Positions 7,078 through 14,606 of a stretch of 14,658 nt of DNA are shown here, in pieces. The translations under genes and the position numbers were made by a program. The stretch's first letter is position 1. Every line of letters starts with the position of its first letter. The stretch lies in the NCBI GenBank assembly GCA_913061425.1, contig CAJXUO010000004.1, positions 1 to 14,658 on the forward strand, read 5' to 3'. The notes under the pieces were generated by a model, which saw only the letters and a list, made by a program, of their open reading frames with translations, ran no database searches and had not been told where the DNA came from. The DNA is from an uncultured Lutibacter sp. (lineage in GTDB: Bacteria; Bacteroidota; Bacteroidia; Flavobacteriales; Flavobacteriaceae).

Positions 7078-7108
7078 CAAAAGTAGCAAAAGTAAATTAA
7101 ACATCAAA
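7078..7108 (-). promoter_or_regulatory. Promoter of the minus-strand cassette
   Basis: On the minus strand TTTG (7108 to 7105), a 19-base spacer and TACTTTTG (7085 to 7078) match both halves of the Bacteroidota consensus exactly. A second TACTTTTG lies at 7094 to 7087, with TTTG at 7121 to 7118 (23-base spacer), a possible alternative start. Transcription from the first would begin near 7072, about 23 bases before the ATG at 7049. Confidence 0.7.
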
Positions 7109-7143
7109 CTTTATAATCAAACTAATATTTAACGAATAGTTCT

Positions 7144-7151
7144 TATCTTTA
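7144..7151 (+). promoter_or_regulatory. Possible clpP -7 element
   Basis: TATCTTTA at 7144-7151 differs from TAnnTTTG only in the last base and lies 26 bases before the clpP ATG. No TTTG is seen at the right distance upstream, so the assignment is tentative. The next clear upstream signals belong to the divergent promoter on the other strand. Confidence 0.35.
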
Positions 7152-7177
7152 CACTTTATTATTTTAAATAGATCTAG

Positions 7178-7837
7178 ATGAATTACGGAAAAGAATTTAA
7201 AGAATTTGCTACTAAGCATCACGGTATTAATAGTATGTACTATGATAAAATCGTGAGTAATGTAACACCATATATTATGGAAGAGCGCCAAATGAATATT
7301 ACTCAAATGGACGTTTTTTCTCGTTTAATGATGGATAGGATTATCTTTCTAGGAACAGGAATTGATGATTATGTTGCCAATATCATTCAAGCGCAATTAT
7401 TATTTTTAGAAAGTGTTGACAGTTCTAAAGATATTTCAATCTATATAAATTCTCCAGGAGGAGGCGTTTATGCAGGATTAGGGATTTATGATACAATGCA
7501 ATTCATTAAGCCAGATGTAGCAACAATTTGTACAGGAATGGCAGCTTCTATGGGAGCAGTATTGATGTGTGCAGGAACGAAAGGAAAGCGTTCAGCCTTA
7601 CCTCATTCTCGTGTGATGATTCACCAACCTTTAGGTGGTGCTTCAGGTCAAGCAAGTGATATTGAAATTACTGCAAGAGAAATAATGAAGTTGAAAGGTG
7701 AGTTATATGATATTATTGCAAAACATTCTGGTCAAACTGTAGAAAAAGTCCACAACGATTCAGATCGTGATTATTGGATGAAAGCAAAAGAAGCGAAGGC
7801 TTACGGAATGATTGATGAAATATTAGAAAGAAAATAG
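7178..7837 (+). CDS. clpP: ATP-dependent Clp protease proteolytic subunit
   Basis: Serine peptidase that forms the tetradecameric chamber fed by ClpX. The 219-residue protein has INSPGGGVYAG at 90-100, the nucleophile Ser124 in GMAASMGA, His149 in VMIHQPLGG and Asp198 in the SDRDYWM segment, a complete triad with normal spacing. The N-terminal stretch of about 35 residues before ERQMNITQMD is the usual propeptide/axial loop region. The ATG at 7178 gives a normal length. clpX follows after 45 bases and the two are surely one operon. Unlike the common order, tig is not directly upstream. Confidence 0.96.
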   Translation: MNYGKEFKEFATKHHGINSMYYDKIVSNVTPYIMEERQMNITQMDVFSRLMMDRIIFLGTGIDDYVANIIQAQLLFLESVDSSKDISIYINSPGGGVYAGLGIYDTMQFIKPDVATICTGMAASMGAVLMCAGTKGKRSALPHSRVMIHQPLGGASGQASDIEITAREIMKLKGELYDIIAKHSGQTVEKVHNDSDRDYWMKAKEAKAYGMIDEILERK

Positions 7838-7847
7838 TTTTTTTATT

Positions 7848-7865
7848 GATGCTCATTTGAGTATC
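7848..7865 (+). promoter_or_regulatory. Intercistronic hairpin between clpP and clpX
   Basis: GATGCTCA (7848-7855), TT, TGAGTATC (7858-7865) form an almost perfect inverted repeat with one G-U pair, extendable by T7847-A7866. It fills the middle of the 45-base clpP-clpX gap. No T-tract follows it, so it is not a terminator. A role in mRNA processing or in setting the clpP:clpX ratio is possible but inferred. Confidence 0.4.
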
Positions 7866-7882
7866 AGGTTAAAAAATAAATT

Positions 7883-9127
7883 ATGGCGAAAGAAGAAATA
7901 TTAGAATGTTCATTTTGTGGACGAAAGAAAGCGGAGACAGATTTGTTAATTGCAGGTTTAGATGCGCATATATGTGATAAGTGTATTGAGCAAGCTCATG
8001 GTATTGTAGTAGAAGAAGTTACGGATGGTAAATCAACCTCTTTGTCTTCTGAAATTATATTGAAAAAGCCTATTGAAATTAAAGCTTTTATAGATCAATA
8101 TATGATTGGACAAACGGATGCAAAACGCGTAATGGCAGTTGCAGTCTACAATCATTATAAAAGATTATTGCAAAAAAACACGAAGGACGAAGAAGATGAA
8201 GTTGAAATAGAAAAAAGTAACATCATTATTGTTGGTGAAACTGGAACTGGAAAAACGCTGATTGCTAAGACAATTGCAAGAATGCTAAATGTTCCTTTTG
8301 CTATTGTAGATGCTACTGTATTGACTGAGGCTGGATATGTTGGTGAAGATGTTGAAACGTTATTGACACGCTTATTACAAGCAGCAGATTATGATGTAGA
8401 GAAAGCACAAAGAGGAATTGTTTTTATTGACGAAGTAGATAAAATTGCTCGTAAAGGAGACAATCCATCTATTACAAGAGATGTTTCTGGAGAAGGTGTT
8501 CAACAAGCCTTATTGAAACTGTTAGAAGGAACGGTTGTGAATGTACCGCCAAAAGGAGGTCGTAAACATCCTGATCAAAAATTTGTTGAAGTTGATACTA
8601 CAAATATTTTATTTATTGCAGGTGGAGCATTTTCTGGAATTGATAAAAAAATAAGTAAGCGATTAAATCGTCAAGCAGTTGGTTATAGTGCCTCTATAAG
8701 CGATGATAATATAGACGAAGAGAACTTATTACAATATATTTTACCAACCGATTTAAAAGCCTTTGGTTTAATTCCAGAAATTATTGGACGTTTACCTGTT
8801 TTGACTCACATGAATCCATTGGATGCTAATACGTTAAGAGCAATTTTGACAGAGCCAAAAAATTCTATAATCAAGCAGTACAAAAAATTGTTTGAAATGG
8901 ATGGAATTGATTTTTCTATTGATGAAAAAGCATTGAGCTATATTGTAGGTAAGGCGGTTGAGTATAAATTAGGAGCTCGTGGATTACGTTCACTTTGTGA
9001 AGCGATTTTAACAGATGCGATGTTTGAATTGCCTGGAAGTGAAGAAAAAGAATTGCGTGTAACTAAAAAATATGCGGAAGCAAAAATTACCAAAACAACA
9101 CTTAAAAAGTTGAAAGCAGTTTCTTAA
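7883..9127 (+). CDS. clpX: Clp protease ATP-binding subunit ClpX
   Basis: AAA+ unfoldase that recognises tagged substrates and threads them into ClpP. The 414-residue protein begins with an intact zinc-binding domain (Cys9, Cys12, Cys31, Cys34). The AAA+ module shows Walker A GETGTGKT at 118-125, the GYVG pore loop at 151-154, Walker B FIDEVDK at 181-187, the RKH loop (GGRKHP, 225-230), sensor-1 region [10 protein letters not shown] and sensor-2 GARGLR. The ClpP-docking loop that reads IGF in E. coli is VGY here (266-268), a conservative change. It is cotranscribed with clpP, and dnaG follows 46 bases later. Confidence 0.97.
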   Translation: MAKEEILECSFCGRKKAETDLLIAGLDAHICDKCIEQAHGIVVEEVTDGKSTSLSSEIILKKPIEIKAFIDQYMIGQTDAKRVMAVAVYNHYKRLLQKNTKDEEDEVEIEKSNIIIVGETGTGKTLIAKTIARMLNVPFAIVDATVLTEAGYVGEDVETLLTRLLQAADYDVEKAQRGIVFIDEVDKIARKGDNPSITRDVSGEGVQQALLKLLEGTVVNVPPKGGRKHPDQKFVEVDTTNILFIAGGAFSGIDKKISKRLNRQAVGYSASISDDNIDEENLLQYILPTDLKAFGLIPEIIGRLPVLTHMNPLDANTLRAILTEPKNSIIKQYKKLFEMDGIDFSIDEKALSYIVGKAVEYKLGARGLRSLCEAILTDAMFELPGSEEKELRVTKKYAEAKITKTTLKKLKAVS

Positions 9128-9173
9128 ATTGCTTTCATTTCCTTTGAATAAAAGAACTTAGGAAAAAGGATAT

Positions 9174-11114
9174 ATGATTTCTAGAAATACCATTGATACT
9201 GTTTTTGAAACTGCTCGTGTAGAGGAGGTGATTGGTGAGTTTGTCCAATTAAAAAAAGCAGGAAGTAATTTCAAGGGTTTGAGTCCGTTTTCTGATGAAA
9301 AATCACCATCGTTTATGGTGTCTCCAGTAAAACAGATATGGAAAGATTTTTCTTCAGGTAAAGGAGGAAATGTAGTTTCTTTTTTAATGGAGCATGAGCA
9401 TTATTCATATCCAGAAGCCATACGGTTTTTAGCGAAAAAGTATAATATTGAGATTGATGAAATTGAGCAGACTGACGAGCAAAAGGATCAAGCAACAGAG
9501 CGAGAAAGTATGTTTTTGGTTTCAGAATTTGCAAGAGATTACTTTCACGACATCCTATTAAATAATGGAAAAGGAAAAGCCATTGGTTATTCATATTTTA
9601 AAGAACGTGGTTTTACAGATGAAACCATTAAAAAGTTTGAATTAGGGTACAGTCTTGATGATTGGTCACACTTTACTGACACTGCAGTTAGAAAAGGATA
9701 TGACATTGATTATTTAGAAAAAACAGGACTTACAATTGTCAATGAGACGCGTCAATTTGATAGATTCAAAAGCCGTGTTTTATTTCCTATTCATAGTATG
9801 AGTGGACGTGTTCTAGGTTTTGGAGGGCGAATACTTACAAACGAGAAAAAAGCTGCAAAATATTTAAATTCTCCTGAAAGCGATATATACCATAAAAGTA
9901 AAATTTTATATGGTATTTACTACGCTAAACAGTCCATTGCAAAAGAAGATAACTGTTATTTAGTTGAAGGGTATACAGACGTTATTTCTTTTCATCAAAA
10001 TGGAGTAGAGAATGTTGTTGCATCTTCTGGAACAGCATTAACTTCTGATCAAATAAGATTGATTAGTAGGCTTACCAAAAACATTACCATTCTTTTTGAT
10101 GGAGATGCGGCAGGAATGAGAGCTTCTTTACGTGGAATAGATTTGATTTTAGAGCAAGGAATGAATGTCAAGGTATTGACGTTTCCTGATGGTGATGATC
10201 CTGATAGTTTTTCAAAACGTGTTTCTACTGATGAATTAAAAGAATATTTAGGGGAAAATGCTCAAGATTTTATCAATTTTAAAGTTTCTATATTATTAGA
10301 AGATGCTAAAAATGACCCTGTAAAAAAAGCAGGATTGATTAGAGATATTGTAGTGAGTATTTCTAAAATTCCAGATAGTATTCAAAGAGAAGTGTACATT
10401 CAAGAATGTGCTCGTATCATGAGTATTTCTGAAACGGTATTGTTTAGCGAATTAGCACAAATATTTAAAAAAGAACAAAGAGAAGCTTCTAAAAAACCAC
10501 TTCAAGTAAGACCTGAAGAGCCTGTATTACAAAAAACGTCTACCCAAGAAAATGTAAATGAATTAGAAAAATATGAAAGGGAGATAATTAAAATTCTCTT
10601 ACTCCATGGGAATAAAAAAATTAATTTTGTTGATTTAATTGATGATGAAGCCGCTGGTCAAAAGAAAGAAATTTACACGAACTTGATTTCTCAAGAAATC
10701 TATTTAGACCTACAAGACGATGAGATTGAGTTTACGAATGAAGTGTTTAGACAAGTTTATTTTGACGTTATTAGTCAGTTAAATCAAGAAGAAGATATAA
10801 GTGTTGATGCCTTTATTAATCATGTAAACACTGAAATATCATCTTTAGTGACCAATATTTTAATGGATGATGAAAAACATACTTTAAGTGATTGGAAACG
10901 AAAAGAGATTGTTGTAAAAGGTATTGATGAAGGATTGTCAAAATTGGTCTCTGATTCAGTATTTAATCTTCGTAGAATCTTAATTGACGAGAAGATTGGC
11001 GAACTGCAAAAAGCGGTTTCAATGGATAAAAGTAATGATAGTATATTAGAAGAAATCGTTAATTATTCTAACTTAAAAAAGCGATTATTTAGCGAATTAA
11101 ATAGAGTTGTGTAG
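9174..11114 (+). CDS. dnaG: DNA primase with a zinc-less N-terminal domain
   Basis: Makes RNA primers for replication. The 646-residue protein keeps the standard order: N-terminal zinc-ribbon fold (1-100), RNA polymerase domain with ERGF (144-147) and RVLFPIHS (201-208), TOPRIM with Glu265 in LVEGYTDV and FDGDAAG from 308 (Asp309, Asp311), then a helicase-binding C-terminus. The zinc ligands are gone: where E. coli has Cys40, His43, Cys61 and Cys64, this protein has Ser37, Ser40, Asp58 and Ser61 with identical spacing (GLSPFSDEKSPSF ... WKDFSSGKGGN). I recall the same in other flavobacteria, so it is lineage-typical, not damage. A purine-rich AGGAAAAAGGA at 9160-9170 precedes the ATG. It is probably the third gene of the clpPX operon. 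Confidence 0.95.
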   Translation: MISRNTIDTVFETARVEEVIGEFVQLKKAGSNFKGLSPFSDEKSPSFMVSPVKQIWKDFSSGKGGNVVSFLMEHEHYSYPEAIRFLAKKYNIEIDEIEQTDEQKDQATERESMFLVSEFARDYFHDILLNNGKGKAIGYSYFKERGFTDETIKKFELGYSLDDWSHFTDTAVRKGYDIDYLEKTGLTIVNETRQFDRFKSRVLFPIHSMSGRVLGFGGRILTNEKKAAKYLNSPESDIYHKSKILYGIYYAKQSIAKEDNCYLVEGYTDVISFHQNGVENVVASSGTALTSDQIRLISRLTKNITILFDGDAAGMRASLRGIDLILEQGMNVKVLTFPDGDDPDSFSKRVSTDELKEYLGENAQDFINFKVSILLEDAKNDPVKKAGLIRDIVVSISKIPDSIQREVYIQECARIMSISETVLFSELAQIFKKEQREASKKPLQVRPEEPVLQKTSTQENVNELEKYEREIIKILLLHGNKKINFVDLIDDEAAGQKKEIYTNLISQEIYLDLQDDEIEFTNEVFRQVYFDVISQLNQEEDISVDAFINHVNTEISSLVTNILMDDEKHTLSDWKRKEIVVKGIDEGLSKLVSDSVFNLRRILIDEKIGELQKAVSMDKSNDSILEEIVNYSNLKKRLFSELNRVV

Positions 11115-11122
11115 GCTATTAA

Positions 11123-11153
11123 TTTGTTTAAATCATTTTTTTTAGTATCTTAG
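11123..11153 (+). promoter_or_regulatory. Promoter between dnaG and nadE
   Basis: TTTG at 11123-11126, a spacer of exactly 19 bases and TATCTTAG at 11146-11153, one mismatch from TAnnTTTG. Transcription would start near 11159 and run into a 40-codon ORF beginning at 11177. As the next large gene is on the opposite strand, this promoter has no other obvious target. Confidence 0.55.
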
Positions 11154-11176
11154 GAGAAGAATACCAAAAAAAAGCT

Positions 11177-11299
11177 ATGAAAACTCTGAAAAATTACTCA
11201 AGGGCAATATATATATTGCTGAAAATCCCGTTTGCGTTTACACATGCAACAAAGAATAGATTAAGAAAACAAGCAAAATTATTACTGAGAATGGCCTAA
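11177..11299 (+). CDS. Possible 40-residue basic small protein
   Basis: An ATG at 11177 opens a short frame encoding MKTLKNYSRAIYILLKIPFA followed by FTHATKNRLRKQAKLLLRMA, then TAA. It is very basic (eleven Lys or Arg, no Asp or Glu) with a hydrophobic patch in the middle, so a membrane-associated or nucleic-acid-binding peptide is imaginable. It has a well-spaced promoter 24 bases upstream and an AGGAGAAGA purine run at 11152-11160. It ends 2 bases before the convergent nadE. I recognise no family. The transcript could instead be a small RNA, antisense at its 3' end to nadE, or the ORF could be a relic of a gene that sits here in relatives. Confidence 0.4.
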   Translation: MKTLKNYSRAIYILLKIPFAFTHATKNRLRKQAKLLLRMA

Positions 11300-11301
11300 G
11301 G

Positions 11302-12090
11302 CTATTTTAAATATTCAGGTATTTCGCATATAGGTATTGGCGCCATTTTGTGTTTATTAGCCCTGTTTAAACGCGTGTATATTTTAAAGACAGTTTTTTG
11401 TCTTCCACTGAAATCAGTATTTTTTTTACCTTCATCAACCATGTCCATTGCCCATTCAAGCTCTGGATAGGATGCGCCTATCTGATCTTCATCGGTTCGG
11501 TCATCTCCCCAAAGACCATCAGTTGGTGCTGCGTCTAAAATTTCTTGATTGATTCCAAGATGTGCTGCCAATTCAAATACTTCAGACTTTACCAAATCTG
11601 CGATTGGACTAAGGTCAATTCCTCCATCACCATATTTGGTATAAAAACCAACACCAAAATCTTCTACTTTATTTCCTGTGCCTGCAACTAAATATCCATG
11701 TAGTCCAGCAAAATAATAAAGTGTAGTCATTCTAAGTCTTGCACGTGTATTTGCCAATGCCATAAATCTATCTTCTTCATTCCTCACCGCAGGAATAGCA
11801 TCAATAAAAGTGTCAAATGTTGGCGTTAAATCAATATTGAGCATAGAGACATCATCAAAATTTTCTTTCAACCAGTTTATATGGTTTACAGCTCTACTAA
11901 CTTGTATTTCTTCTTGATGAATTGGCATTTCTAAAGTTAATAGTTTCAATCCTGTTTTTGCACATAGCGTTGAGGTTAAAGCAGAGTCTATTCCGCCAGA
12001 TATCCCAATTACAAAACCATCAATATTTGCTTTGGTTGCATAATCTTTAAGCCATTTAACGATATGATTTACTACTTTTTCAGAATTCAT
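11302..12090 (-). CDS. nadE: Ammonia-dependent NAD synthetase
   Basis: Amidates nicotinic acid adenine dinucleotide to NAD, the last step of NAD synthesis, in the cytoplasm. The 262-residue protein has the N-type ATP pyrophosphatase P-loop SGGIDSA at 31-37 and the substrate-binding segment AGTGNKVEDFGVGFYTKYGD, followed by LSPIADLVKSEV. Further on is DAAPTDGLWGDDRTDEDQIG, which covers the second-subunit contacts. There is no glutaminase domain, so ammonia or a separate partner supplies nitrogen. It is divergent from gldB with 60 bases between the start codons. Its stop faces the small ORF at 11177-11299. Confidence 0.95.
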   Translation of the reverse strand: MNSEKVVNHIVKWLKDYATKANIDGFVIGISGGIDSALTSTLCAKTGLKLLTLEMPIHQEEIQVSRAVNHINWLKENFDDVSMLNIDLTPTFDTFIDAIPAVRNEEDRFMALANTRARLRMTTLYYFAGLHGYLVAGTGNKVEDFGVGFYTKYGDGGIDLSPIADLVKSEVFELAAHLGINQEILDAAPTDGLWGDDRTDEDQIGASYPELEWAMDMVDEGKKNTDFSGRQKTVFKIYTRLNRANKHKMAPIPICEIPEYLK

Positions 12091-12104
12091 CTTAAACTAT
12101 TTAG

Positions 12105-12112
12105 TATTTTTG
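12105..12112 (+). promoter_or_regulatory. Probable gldBC -7 element
   Basis: TATTTTTG at 12105-12112 fully matches TAnnTTTG on the plus strand, about 39 bases before the gldB ATG at 12151. No convincing -33 TTTG lies at the normal distance. Confidence 0.45.
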
Positions 12113-12141
12113 TACGTTATTAAATTTGAATGTAAATATAA

Positions 12142-12149
12142 CAAAAATA
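12142..12149 (-). promoter_or_regulatory. Probable nadE -7 element
   Basis: Minus strand 12149 to 12142 reads TATTTTTG, again TAnnTTTG, about 52 bases before the nadE ATG at 12090. The -33 half is not evident. The nadE and gldB transcripts would overlap divergently, so the two polymerases may interfere. Confidence 0.35.
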
Positions 12150-12150
12150 A

Positions 12151-13110
12151 ATGTCAAGAATCTTTCCGTATTTATTGATTTTTTTACTCTTTTCTGCCTG
12201 TACCCCCAACGGCGAAAAAAATGGTGTTGATGTTTCAGACATTGAAGTAGACTTTTCTTTAGACAGATTTGACCAAAATTTCTATACTACAAATCCATCT
12301 GATTTAAATACACTAAAAAACAAGTATCCAAGAATGCTTTCTGGAGCAGAAGATAGCGTTTGGTTGAATAAAATGAAGAATGAAGATGACCTTTATTTGT
12401 TTAGCGAATCTCAAAAAGTTTTTGGCAATTTTTCAGAAACTAAAAACGAACTTGAACAATTATTTAAGCATATAAAATACTATACGCCTAGTTTTAAAGC
12501 GCCGAATGTTATCACTCATATTTCTAATCTAGATTATGATTATCCAGTAATTTATGCAGACACTTTATTATTTGTTGCCTTAGATATGTATTTGGGGAGA
12601 AACAATATTGTGTATAGTGATTTTCCAAAATATATATCTCAAAACTACGTAAAAGAAGCCGTTGTAGTAGATGCTGCTAAAGACATCATCAATCAAAGTT
12701 ATAGAAAAGAAAAAAGTAGAACTTTTTTAGACAGAATGATAAATGAAGGTAAATTTTTATATCTGTTAGATCGTTATTTGCCCAATACTTCTGATAAATT
12801 GAAGATACACTATGATGCCGATAAAATGGAATTTGTGCAAATGAATGAAATCAATATTTGGAAATACTTTATTGAAAACGAATTACTGTTTAGTAATGAC
12901 TCTAAATTGAATGCTAGATTTATTGATCTTGCACCTTTTTCTAAATTTTACAAAGAATTTGATCAAGAAACTCCTGGAAGAGTTGGCGTGTGGATAGGTT
13001 GGCAAATTGTTCGTGCATATATGAAGAATAATGACGTAACTTTGCAGCAATTAATGGCTACAAGTCCAGAAATAATTTATAAAAAATCTAAATACAAACC
13101 AAGAAAGTAA
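12151..13110 (+). CDS. gldB: Gliding motility lipoprotein GldB
   Basis: A 319-residue lipoprotein needed for gliding in Flavobacterium johnsoniae; its biochemical role is unresolved. The N-terminus MSRIFPYLLIFLLFSAC is a lipoprotein signal peptide, with Cys17 as the lipidated residue in the lipobox LFSAC. The mature part opens with the family segment DIEVDFSLDRFDQNFY. It continues with YLLDRYLPNTSDK and ends in ETPGRVGVWIGWQIVRAYM, all of which I recognise as GldB. The residues right after Cys17 (TPNGEKNG) show no K(D/E)2-type surface export signal, so a periplasm-facing anchor is likely. gldC follows after 4 bases, so they form an operon. Confidence 0.92.
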   Translation: MSRIFPYLLIFLLFSACTPNGEKNGVDVSDIEVDFSLDRFDQNFYTTNPSDLNTLKNKYPRMLSGAEDSVWLNKMKNEDDLYLFSESQKVFGNFSETKNELEQLFKHIKYYTPSFKAPNVITHISNLDYDYPVIYADTLLFVALDMYLGRNNIVYSDFPKYISQNYVKEAVVVDAAKDIINQSYRKEKSRTFLDRMINEGKFLYLLDRYLPNTSDKLKIHYDADKMEFVQMNEINIWKYFIENELLFSNDSKLNARFIDLAPFSKFYKEFDQETPGRVGVWIGWQIVRAYMKNNDVTLQQLMATSPEIIYKKSKYKPRK

Positions 13111-13114
13111 TAAT

Positions 13115-13450
13115 ATGGCTGTAACATCTAAATCAAAAATTGAATTTATAATTGGTCTTGACGAAAATAAAATTCCAGAAGAATTAAATTGGAGTGCTGA
13201 TGATGGGAACATTAAAAATTCAGAAGTAAAAGCAATGTTAATTTCTGTTTGGGACCACAACAAAAAAGACACTTTGAAGGTAGATTTGTGGACCAAAGAT
13301 ATGCCTGTAGATGAGATGAAACAATTCTTTCATCAAACACTGGTTTCTATGGCTAGTACTTTTGAAACGGCTACAAATGATGAGAAAATGACTGCAACGA
13401 TGCGCGATTTTTGTGATTATTTTGCTGAGAAGTTGGAACTGAAACAGTAA
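13115..13450 (+). CDS. gldC: Gliding motility protein GldC
   Basis: A 111-residue soluble protein with no signal peptide, so probably cytoplasmic. The conserved core WSADDGNIKNSEVKAMLISVW and the segment TLKVDLWTKDMPVDEMKQFF are typical of GldC. In F. johnsoniae gldC is not strictly needed for cell gliding but improves colony spreading. It starts 4 bases after the gldB stop and is surely cotranscribed and perhaps coupled to it. It ends 2 bases before the stop of the convergent folK fusion, leaving no room for a separate terminator between them. Confidence 0.92.
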   Translation: MAVTSKSKIEFIIGLDENKIPEELNWSADDGNIKNSEVKAMLISVWDHNKKDTLKVDLWTKDMPVDEMKQFFHQTLVSMASTFETATNDEKMTATMRDFCDYFAEKLELKQ

Positions 13451-13452
13451 AT

Positions 13453-14583
13453 TTAGTTCTTAAACTCCGAAATTTGTTTGATTATAAATTGGTAATCTTC
13501 AGGGCTGTTCACAAAGTCTAATTGAGAGACATCAATCACCAATGTATTTAATTCTTTTTCCGATTTGATAAAAGTAGCATAACCTGCATGAATCTTATCT
13601 AAATATTCAGGCTCAATATTTTGCTCATAGTCACGACCACGATTCTTAATATTGGTTAGTAAACGGTCTGTATTCTGATATAAATACACGTAAATATCAG
13701 GTTTTGATATTTCTCGATACATCACGTCAAACACTTTTCTATACAATGCATATTCATCTTTGTGCAATGAAACTTGAGCGAAAATCAATGATTTGAAAAT
13801 GTAATAATCTGAGACGATGAAGTTTTTAAATAAATCAAACTGCGCTAAATCTTCCGATAATTGATTGTATCTATCTGCCAAAAAACTCATTTCTAAAGGA
13901 AATGCATAACGCTCCATATCTTCATAATACTTTGGTAAAAATGGATTGTCTGCAAAACGTTCTAGAACTAATTTAGCATTGTAATCATCACCAATCATTT
14001 TGGCAAGCGATGTTTTTCCTGCACCTATATTTCCTTCAATCGCTATATAGTTGTATTTCTCAAACAATGATATTGGTCGAATAAGAGTAGCGTCAATTTT
14101 TTCAATAGCGCTTGAATCATCAGAATTCTGAAGACACATTAAAATGGTTTGCTTTTCAATAGGATGTCTGTAATTTGGTGTAATTTCTGTTAATGGAACT
14201 AGTACAAACTTGCGTTCTAACATTCTTGGATGCGGAACAATTAAGTTTGGCGAAAAAATAATTTCATCATCAAATAGTAAGATGTCCAAATCAATACTTC
14301 TTCCTGAGTATTCATTTGAATTAGTTCGAACTCTCCCAAGACTTTCTTCAATTTCAAGAAGTGTTTTAAGAAGTGTTTCGGGATTTAAATTAGTTGAAGC
14401 TTCTACACAGCAATTAAAAAAATCGTCGCCATCAAAACCCCAAGATTTGGTTTTATAGATTGATGATACTTTGTGAATAGCACCAACTTTTTCACCAATT
14501 AAATCAATTGCTTTTTGCAAATGCTTTAATTTATTACCTTGATTACTTCCAAGAGATATATATGTAGTTCTTACGATTTTCAT
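13453..14583 (-). CDS. folK: FolK-deoxynucleoside kinase fusion
   Basis: A 376-residue, two-domain cytoplasmic enzyme. Residues 1-165 are hydroxymethyldihydropterin pyrophosphokinase (folate synthesis): ISLGSNQGNK at 9-18, LGRVRT at 82-87, GRSIDLDIL at 94-102 with metal-binding Asp98 and Asp100, and IVPHPRMLERKFVLVPL at 115-131. Residues 175-376 are a deoxynucleoside kinase: P-loop GNIGAGKT at 184-191, LERFADNPFLPKYY, the LADRYNQL segment, and the arginine-rich lid NRGRDYEQNI. No stop or gap separates the halves, so this is a genuine fusion, one I recall as usual in Bacteroidota. Nucleoside preference cannot be read. The ATG at 14583 starts at the conserved strand. Its promoter region is cut off by the adapter at 14607. 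Confidence 0.94.
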   Translation of the reverse strand: MKIVRTTYISLGSNQGNKLKHLQKAIDLIGEKVGAIHKVSSIYKTKSWGFDGDDFFNCCVEASTNLNPETLLKTLLEIEESLGRVRTNSNEYSGRSIDLDILLFDDEIIFSPNLIVPHPRMLERKFVLVPLTEITPNYRHPIEKQTILMCLQNSDDSSAIEKIDATLIRPISLFEKYNYIAIEGNIGAGKTSLAKMIGDDYNAKLVLERFADNPFLPKYYEDMERYAFPLEMSFLADRYNQLSEDLAQFDLFKNFIVSDYYIFKSLIFAQVSLHKDEYALYRKVFDVMYREISKPDIYVYLYQNTDRLLTNIKNRGRDYEQNIEPEYLDKIHAGYATFIKSEKELNTLVIDVSQLDFVNSPEDYQFIIKQISEFKN

Positions 14584-14606
14584 TTTCGGTTTACAAAGTA
14601 AAGAAA

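Noticed and set aside
6718..7100. Plus-strand open frames opposite the interrupted winged-helix gene
   Set aside because: They are antisense shadows with no promoter or recognisable motif; the minus-strand reading has both.
11291..11308. Terminator hairpin between the small ORF and nadE (ATGGCC-TAA-GGCTAT-TTT)
   Set aside because: Only six pairs with one G-U, a 3-base loop and a three-T tail; too weak to annotate.
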